Assembly: GCA_002327405.1 (NCBI GenBank)
Contig: DCVO01000002.1
Span: 1,608 to 18,645 of the forward strand
Length of the DNA stretch: 17,038 bases
Source of the DNA: Thiobacillus sp. UBA2186
Lineage (GTDB): Bacteria > Pseudomonadota > Gammaproteobacteria > Burkholderiales > Thiobacillaceae
Direction: 5' to 3'
Shown here piece by piece: positions 13,617 to 17,038 of the stretch. A model generated the notes under the pieces. The model worked only from the letters and a program-made list of their open reading frames with translations, did not search any database and was not told where the DNA came from. Within the stretch, counting starts at the first letter, position 1. Every line of letters begins with the position of its first letter. A program made the translations under genes and the position numbers.

Positions 13617-14411
13617 TTAAAACGGCTGAAACATTTGCTTTTGCGTCACCAGCTGGATGACGCCGCCGGCAGCCATGCCAAGGCGCTGGCGCACGAGCTC
13701 GCGCACGAGTTCGTCCTCGTCATTGGCCAGACGCCACAAATGCCTGGGCTCGACGCGGCTCGCCACTTCGTAGCGCACGCGCCAGTCGGGGTCGGTGAGC
13801 AGCATCTGCAACTGCGATGGTTTCAAGCGCCTGGCAACCTCGCGGCGCACACCGGCATCCTCGTCCGCAGCCATCCCCGTCAACATGGCCTCGTTGATGC
13901 GGGTCGCGACGATGCAGCGCACACCGGGCTCCTCGTCGTGCATCATCAGGGTGAGCAGGCTTTCGGGCAGGCGCTTCGCCACCACCTGCCGCACGTAGTA
14001 GTCGTGGTCGTGAATCATGGCGCCGAGGTCGTGCGGGTCGAGGCGCGACGCTACTCTGATCCTCACTTCGCGGTGCGGGTCGCATACCAGCTTCAACAGC
14101 TGCTTGGAAGGCAGCCGCATTGCCGCGCTGCCGCGCACGGTCTCGTCGACATCGTCGATCAGGCGCGGCAGATGAAAGACGTCCACGTACTTGCACGCCA
14201 CCGCGCGCACCTCGAAATAGGGGTGCTCCAGGAAATCCCTGGCCAGGCCCGGATTCCAGAAAAAGAAGCGGTCGATGCGCTTGGCGTAGCGGTCGTGCAC
14301 GCAGGCCAGGCCAAGCTGGCAGCGGCCCTGCGCCTTGAGTTCGCGGCTTGGGCAGCTTGCGCAATCGAGCTCGCAGCCTTGCCAGCCGGTGGGGGGACCG
14401 ATGTCATTCAT
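13617..14411 (-). CDS. LRV (leucine-rich repeat variant) iron-sulfur protein
   Basis: A 264-aa protein. The N-terminus carries a cysteine cluster (Cys13, Cys17, Cys20, Cys31, Cys37), the LRV 4Fe-4S domain. From about residue 50 onward it is a string of LRV repeats of roughly 24 aa with the theme DPDxxVRxxVAxRL (for example DPHREVRIRVASRL, DEEPGVRCIVATRI, DPDWRVRYEVASRV). A protein of this type from the A. vinelandii nif region has a known solenoid structure. It probably acts as a scaffold or docking protein in nitrogenase assembly, but the function is unproven. Its ATG overlaps the TPR gene by 8 bp. Confidence 0.92.
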   Translation of the reverse strand: MNDIGPPTGWQGCELDCASCPSRELKAQGRCQLGLACVHDRYAKRIDRFFFWNPGLARDFLEHPYFEVRAVACKYVDVFHLPRLIDDVDETVRGSAAMRLPSKQLLKLVCDPHREVRIRVASRLDPHDLGAMIHDHDYYVRQVVAKRLPESLLTLMMHDEEPGVRCIVATRINEAMLTGMAADEDAGVRREVARRLKPSQLQMLLTDPDWRVRYEVASRVEPRHLWRLANDEDELVRELVRQRLGMAAGGVIQLVTQKQMFQPF

Positions 14412-14970
14412 CCTCGTCCTCCCTGCCGTGGCGGTAGAGCACCTTGAGCAGCACCGTCGCGTTCAGCTTGTCGCTGGGGTCGAGCTCCAGCATTTTCTTC
14501 AGCGCGGCCTGGCTTTCCTCCAGCCGGCCCAGGCGCATCTGCAGATAGCCGTAGGCCTTGAGGGTGAAGAGGTAGAAGCGCGGCAATACCGCCTCATAGC
14601 TGCCGAATTCCGCATCGCCCGCCTGCACGCGGCGCCAGTCCTCGTCGAGATTGTTGTCCCCCGCGGCCTTGACCAGGCAGCGCTGAGCCACTTCCAGCGC
14701 ATCGAGGAGCCGCCCCTTGTAGAAGTAGAAGCGGTAGAGCGCGATCAGCACCGCGGCATGGCCCGGCGCCAGCGCCTGCGCCTGGAACAGGTGGCTTTCG
14801 GCGATCTGGTCGTGCCGGTAGTTCAGCCCGGCCAGGCGCAGATGCTGCTCGACCTGTTCCGGCAGGTGGCCGCCGAAGCAGGCCTGTTCCAGCCAGGCGG
14901 GATCCATGTCCGCCGAAGCGGCGGAATTTTCCGTCACCATGCCTTTCCCGGTCGCACACGCCGTCGCCAT
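14404..14970 (-). CDS. TPR protein of the nif operon
   Basis: A 188-aa protein with tetratricopeptide-like helix pairs: HLRLAGLNYRHDQIAESHLF with QAQALAPGHAAVLIALYRFY, then YKGRLLDALEVAQRCLVKA, and LKAYGYLQMRLGRLEESQAA with LKKMLELDPSDKL. No signal peptide is convincing, so it is likely cytoplasmic. TPR proteins serve as protein-binding adaptors, and its 8-bp overlap with the LRV gene suggests the two are partners. It ends in an acidic tail (GREDEDE). Start ATG 14970 follows AAGGTG. Confidence 0.85.
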   Translation of the reverse strand: MATACATGKGMVTENSAASADMDPAWLEQACFGGHLPEQVEQHLRLAGLNYRHDQIAESHLFQAQALAPGHAAVLIALYRFYFYKGRLLDALEVAQRCLVKAAGDNNLDEDWRRVQAGDAEFGSYEAVLPRFYLFTLKAYGYLQMRLGRLEESQAALKKMLELDPSDKLNATVLLKVLYRHGREDEDE

Positions 14971-14980
14971 TTCATCACCT

Positions 14981-15346
14981 TCAGTGCTTGCGCCCGATGC
15001 TGGAGATGTCGATGCTGGCCACGCTGCTGCTGGAGCTGCCGCAGCCGCAGGACGGCGAGTTCGGGGTGACGAAGGTGAGCCCGCTGTTGGTCGGGGTGTC
15101 GGCGAAGTCCATGGTGGCGCCTTCCAGAAGCAGGCGGCTTTCCGCCGGCAGGAAGAACTTCACGCCGTTGACTTCGACCACCGCGTCACCCTCCTTCGGC
15201 GCCGCTTCCACGGTGAATTCGGAAGCCAGCCCGGAGCAGCCGCCGGCGCTCACCATCAGGCGGAAGCCGGCGTTGTCCCCGGCACCGCCGAAGCGGATCA
15301 TGCGGCGCACGAACTTTTCGGCGGCAGGCGTCATCAAGAATTCCAT
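14981..15346 (-). CDS. NifIscA/HesB-type Fe-S scaffold protein
   Basis: A 121-aa A-type carrier of the IscA/HesB family. The three cluster-binding cysteines are Cys37 (SAGGCSGL), Cys100 and Cys102 (PSCGCGSS), and FADTPTNSGLTFVTPNSPSC is typical. It has a short Ser-rich tail. It receives or passes on Fe-S clusters for nitrogenase proteins or NifB. It lies between fdxN and the TPR gene; its ribosome binding site GGAG overlaps the fdxN stop codon (TAGGAG), which suggests coupling. Confidence 0.94.
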   Translation of the reverse strand: MEFLMTPAAEKFVRRMIRFGGAGDNAGFRLMVSAGGCSGLASEFTVEAAPKEGDAVVEVNGVKFFLPAESRLLLEGATMDFADTPTNSGLTFVTPNSPSCGCGSSSSSVASIDISSIGRKH

Positions 15347-15355
15347 CGTGATCTC

Positions 15356-15577
15356 CTATGCGGCCTGATAGCGCGGGTAGCTGTTGTCGATGACGCAGGT
15401 GTCATCCACAGGGCAGACGGCCACGCACTGCGGATCGTCGAAGTAGCCGATGCACTCGGTGCACTTCTCCGGCTTGATGATGAAGGTGCCGTCCTTCTCG
15501 CGGATGGCATTGTTGGGGCACTCCGGTTCGCAGGCCGAGCAGGCGGTGCATTGGGAGCTGATGATTTTGTAAGCCAT
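15356..15577 (-). CDS. fdxN: Ferredoxin FdxN, 2x[4Fe-4S]
   Basis: A 73-aa ferredoxin starting MAYKIISSQC. The first cluster motif is C-x2-C-x2-C-x3-CP (Cys10, 13, 16, 20). The second is C-x2-C-x8-C-x3-CP (Cys39, 42, 51, 55), with one further Cys61. The eight-residue insert in the second motif is typical of Allochromatium-type ferredoxins. In A. vinelandii and other diazotrophs fdxN lies beside nifB and donates electrons for NifB-co synthesis. AGGAG is just upstream of the ATG. Repeat element C separates it from nifB. Confidence 0.94.
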   Translation of the reverse strand: MAYKIISSQCTACSACEPECPNNAIREKDGTFIIKPEKCTECIGYFDDPQCVAVCPVDDTCVIDNSYPRYQAA

Positions 15578-15604
15578 TTCTTTCTCCTGATGATTCAATA
15601 AATC

Positions 15605-15742
15605 AAAAAAACCTTTAACCACGGGGGGCACGGGGGACACGGGGGACACGGGGAGAACCTTTCTGACCGGCAAACTCGCCCGCGCGCTCGTCACATTCTT
15701 TTGAAATGTCGTTCCCCGTGCTCCCCGTGTTCCCCGTGGTTG
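15605..15742 (-). repeat. Inverted-repeat element C with T7 between nifB and fdxN
   Basis: The arms at 15615-15656 and 15711-15742 consist of CACGGGG units and end in AACCACGGGG; the left arm has one more unit than the right. Read from nifB, the closing arm is followed by TTAAAGG and T7 (15605-15611). The sequence AAAAAAACCTTTAACCACGG is shared with element B. The element sits between the nifB stop and the fdxN ribosome binding site. No gene is present in it. Confidence 0.83.
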
Positions 15743-15751
15743 AAAGAATTT

Positions 15752-17038
15752 CTACGCCGCGATGAAGGCGCCCTGGCGGATGTCGGCGTCGCCGCGCGCC
15801 TGGTGCACGATCTCGCCGATCTTCACCTTCTCGATGTAATCCTTGAAGTAGCGCAGCGCCGACTGCTCGATGTACTCGTGCGCGTACTGGTCCACGGCGT
15901 CGATGCCGGCGTTCTTCAGGTCTGCCTTGGGACAGCCGCCGATCTTGGCCACGAACACCGCATGGCAGTCGTTGATGGCGCGGATCACGGTGGCCAGCGT
16001 GTCTTCCTCGCCGAAGCCGCCCTGGCAGTACAGGTCCACGCGGCGGTGGCCGACGAACTTGGCGCCCGCGGTGGAAAGCTCGTAAATCTGGAACTCGCTG
16101 GCATGGCCGAAGTGCTCGTTGATGCGGCCGCTGCCCTTGGTGGCGACGGCGACCAGCATCTTGATGTCACTGAACTCGCCGCTCATGTCTTCCATCTCGG
16201 CCTGGCGCGCTTCGACCTTGGCCTGGCGCTCGGCCTCCACGGCCTCCTGGTAGGCTTTGCGGCCTTCGAGGTCGTAGTTCACCTCCATCTGCTCGATCTT
16301 CTCGGTGGTGAATTCGGCGCTGCGGTCCTCGCCCAAGAGGCCCACGGCGTCGGCGCGGCACTGGCGGCAATGGCGCATCATGTTCATCTCGCCTTCGCAC
16401 TGGTCCTGCAGCGCCTTGAGTTCCTGCGCGGTGGGGCCGCGCTGGCCGTTGAGGCCGAACACGGTGCCGTGCTCCGGCGCGGAGATCAGCGGCATGATGT
16501 TGTGCAGGAAGGCGCCGCGCGATTTCACCGCCTTGTTCACCTCGACCAGATGCTGGTCGTTGATGCCGGGGATCATCACCGAGTTGACCTTGCACAGGAT
16601 GCCGCGCTCGGTCAGCATCTCCAGGCCGCGCATCTGGTGCTCGCTGAGGATGCGCGCCGCGTCGATGCCCTTCCAGCGCTTGTTCTTCCAGAAGATCCAC
16701 GGGTAGATGTGCTGTCCGACCTCGGGATCGACCATGTTGATGGTGATGGTGACGTGGTCTATGTTGTACTGCGTCAGCCGCTCCACATGCTCGGGCAGGG
16801 CCAGGCCGTTGGTGGACACGCACAGCTTGATGTCCGGCGCGGTCTGGGCAACCAGCTCGAAAGTCTTGAAGGTCTTCTCGGGGTTGGCGAGCGGATCGCC
16901 GGGGCCGGCGATGCCGAGCACCGACATCTGCGGAATGTTGGCCGCCACGGCCATCACCTTCTTCACCGCCTGCTCGGGCGTCAGCACTTCCGACACCACG
17001 CCGGGGCGCGACTCGTTGGAGCAGTCGTATTTCCTATT
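15752..17038 (-). CDS. nifB: NifB, FeMo-cofactor core synthase (5' end outside window)
   Basis: The visible 428 residues run in frame to the window edge (NRKYDCSNESRPGVVSEVL), so the gene continues beyond it. The radical-SAM cysteine motif normally precedes this point and is mostly outside. NifB fuses two 4Fe-4S clusters with a carbide carbon and sulfur into NifB-co, the precursor of FeMo-co. Seen here are SVLGIAGPGDPLANPEKTF, KLCVSTNGLALPEHV, VKSRGAFLHNIMPLI and the conserved HCRQCRADAVGLLGEDR. A C-terminal NifX-like domain follows (about KMLVAVATKGSGRINEHFGH to the end), giving the long, two-domain NifB form. It is the first nif gene visible in this operon; its promoter would be beyond 17038. 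Confidence 0.96.
   Translation of the reverse strand, partial: NRKYDCSNESRPGVVSEVLTPEQAVKKVMAVAANIPQMSVLGIAGPGDPLANPEKTFKTFELVAQTAPDIKLCVSTNGLALPEHVERLTQYNIDHVTITINMVDPEVGQHIYPWIFWKNKRWKGIDAARILSEHQMRGLEMLTERGILCKVNSVMIPGINDQHLVEVNKAVKSRGAFLHNIMPLISAPEHGTVFGLNGQRGPTAQELKALQDQCEGEMNMMRHCRQCRADAVGLLGEDRSAEFTTEKIEQMEVNYDLEGRKAYQEAVEAERQAKVEARQAEMEDMSGEFSDIKMLVAVATKGSGRINEHFGHASEFQIYELSTAGAKFVGHRRVDLYCQGGFGEEDTLATVIRAINDCHAVFVAKIGGCPKADLKNAGIDAVDQYAHEYIEQSALRYFKDYIEKVKIGEIVHQARGDADIRQGAFIAA

Noticed and set aside
7854..17038. Sigma-54 and NifA sites within the nif operon
   Set aside because: No TGGCAC-N5-TTGC with the right spacing was found by eye in the gaps; the promoter is probably upstream of nifB, beyond the window.

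Overview
The window looks like a chromosome segment from a nitrogen-fixing betaproteobacterium. The high G+C content, the nif gene order and the gene families resemble Rhodocyclales or Nitrosomonadales, but this is a judgement from protein flavour and not a database result. It joins the edge of a tRNA-borne integrative island to the downstream part of a nif gene cluster.

Positions 1-2916 are the island edge. They hold the 3' end of a tRNA (probably tRNA-Ala) with its terminator, four copies of an 8-bp motif, a P4-type tyrosine integrase reading away from the tRNA, and a convergent two-gene unit: an HTH-ParA fusion and a small coupled gene. That unit is driven from a promoter buried in a 40-bp palindrome.

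Positions 2917-5469 are a nest of mobile DNA. An array of ATAAATGGGGTC repeats leads into a REP-associated tyrosine transposase (RAYT) element. The left end of that element is split by an intact 1531-bp IS4-family insertion sequence with 19-bp perfect inverted repeats and an 11-bp target duplication. The RAYT element abuts the C-terminal half of a RES-domain toxin gene.

Positions 6018-7708 are a complete hipBA toxin-antitoxin operon. Four TATTC-N8-GAATA-like operators, exactly 27 bp apart, precede it.

Positions 7854-17038, all on the minus strand, are a nif operon read from right to left: nifB (5' end outside the window), fdxN, a NifIscA-type scaffold, a TPR protein, an LRV iron-sulfur protein, nifZ, a second nifZ-family gene, a DUF3024-like gene, nifS, nifT, a DUF6129-like gene, a DegT/StrS-family protein, a 2Fe-2S ferredoxin, a 71-aa protein and a SIR2-like protein. 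NifB and NifS, with the scaffold and ferredoxins, serve FeMo-cofactor core and Fe-S cluster synthesis. NifZ helps P-cluster maturation. The last genes are of unknown function.

Two proteins in this tail look like altered enzymes. The DegT-family protein has Ser where the PLP lysine should be. The SIR2-like protein has Trp where the usual catalytic Asn should be. Three large inverted-repeat elements built of CACGGGG units sit in the three largest intergenic gaps but one. In two of them the hairpin is followed by T7 just before the next ribosome binding site.
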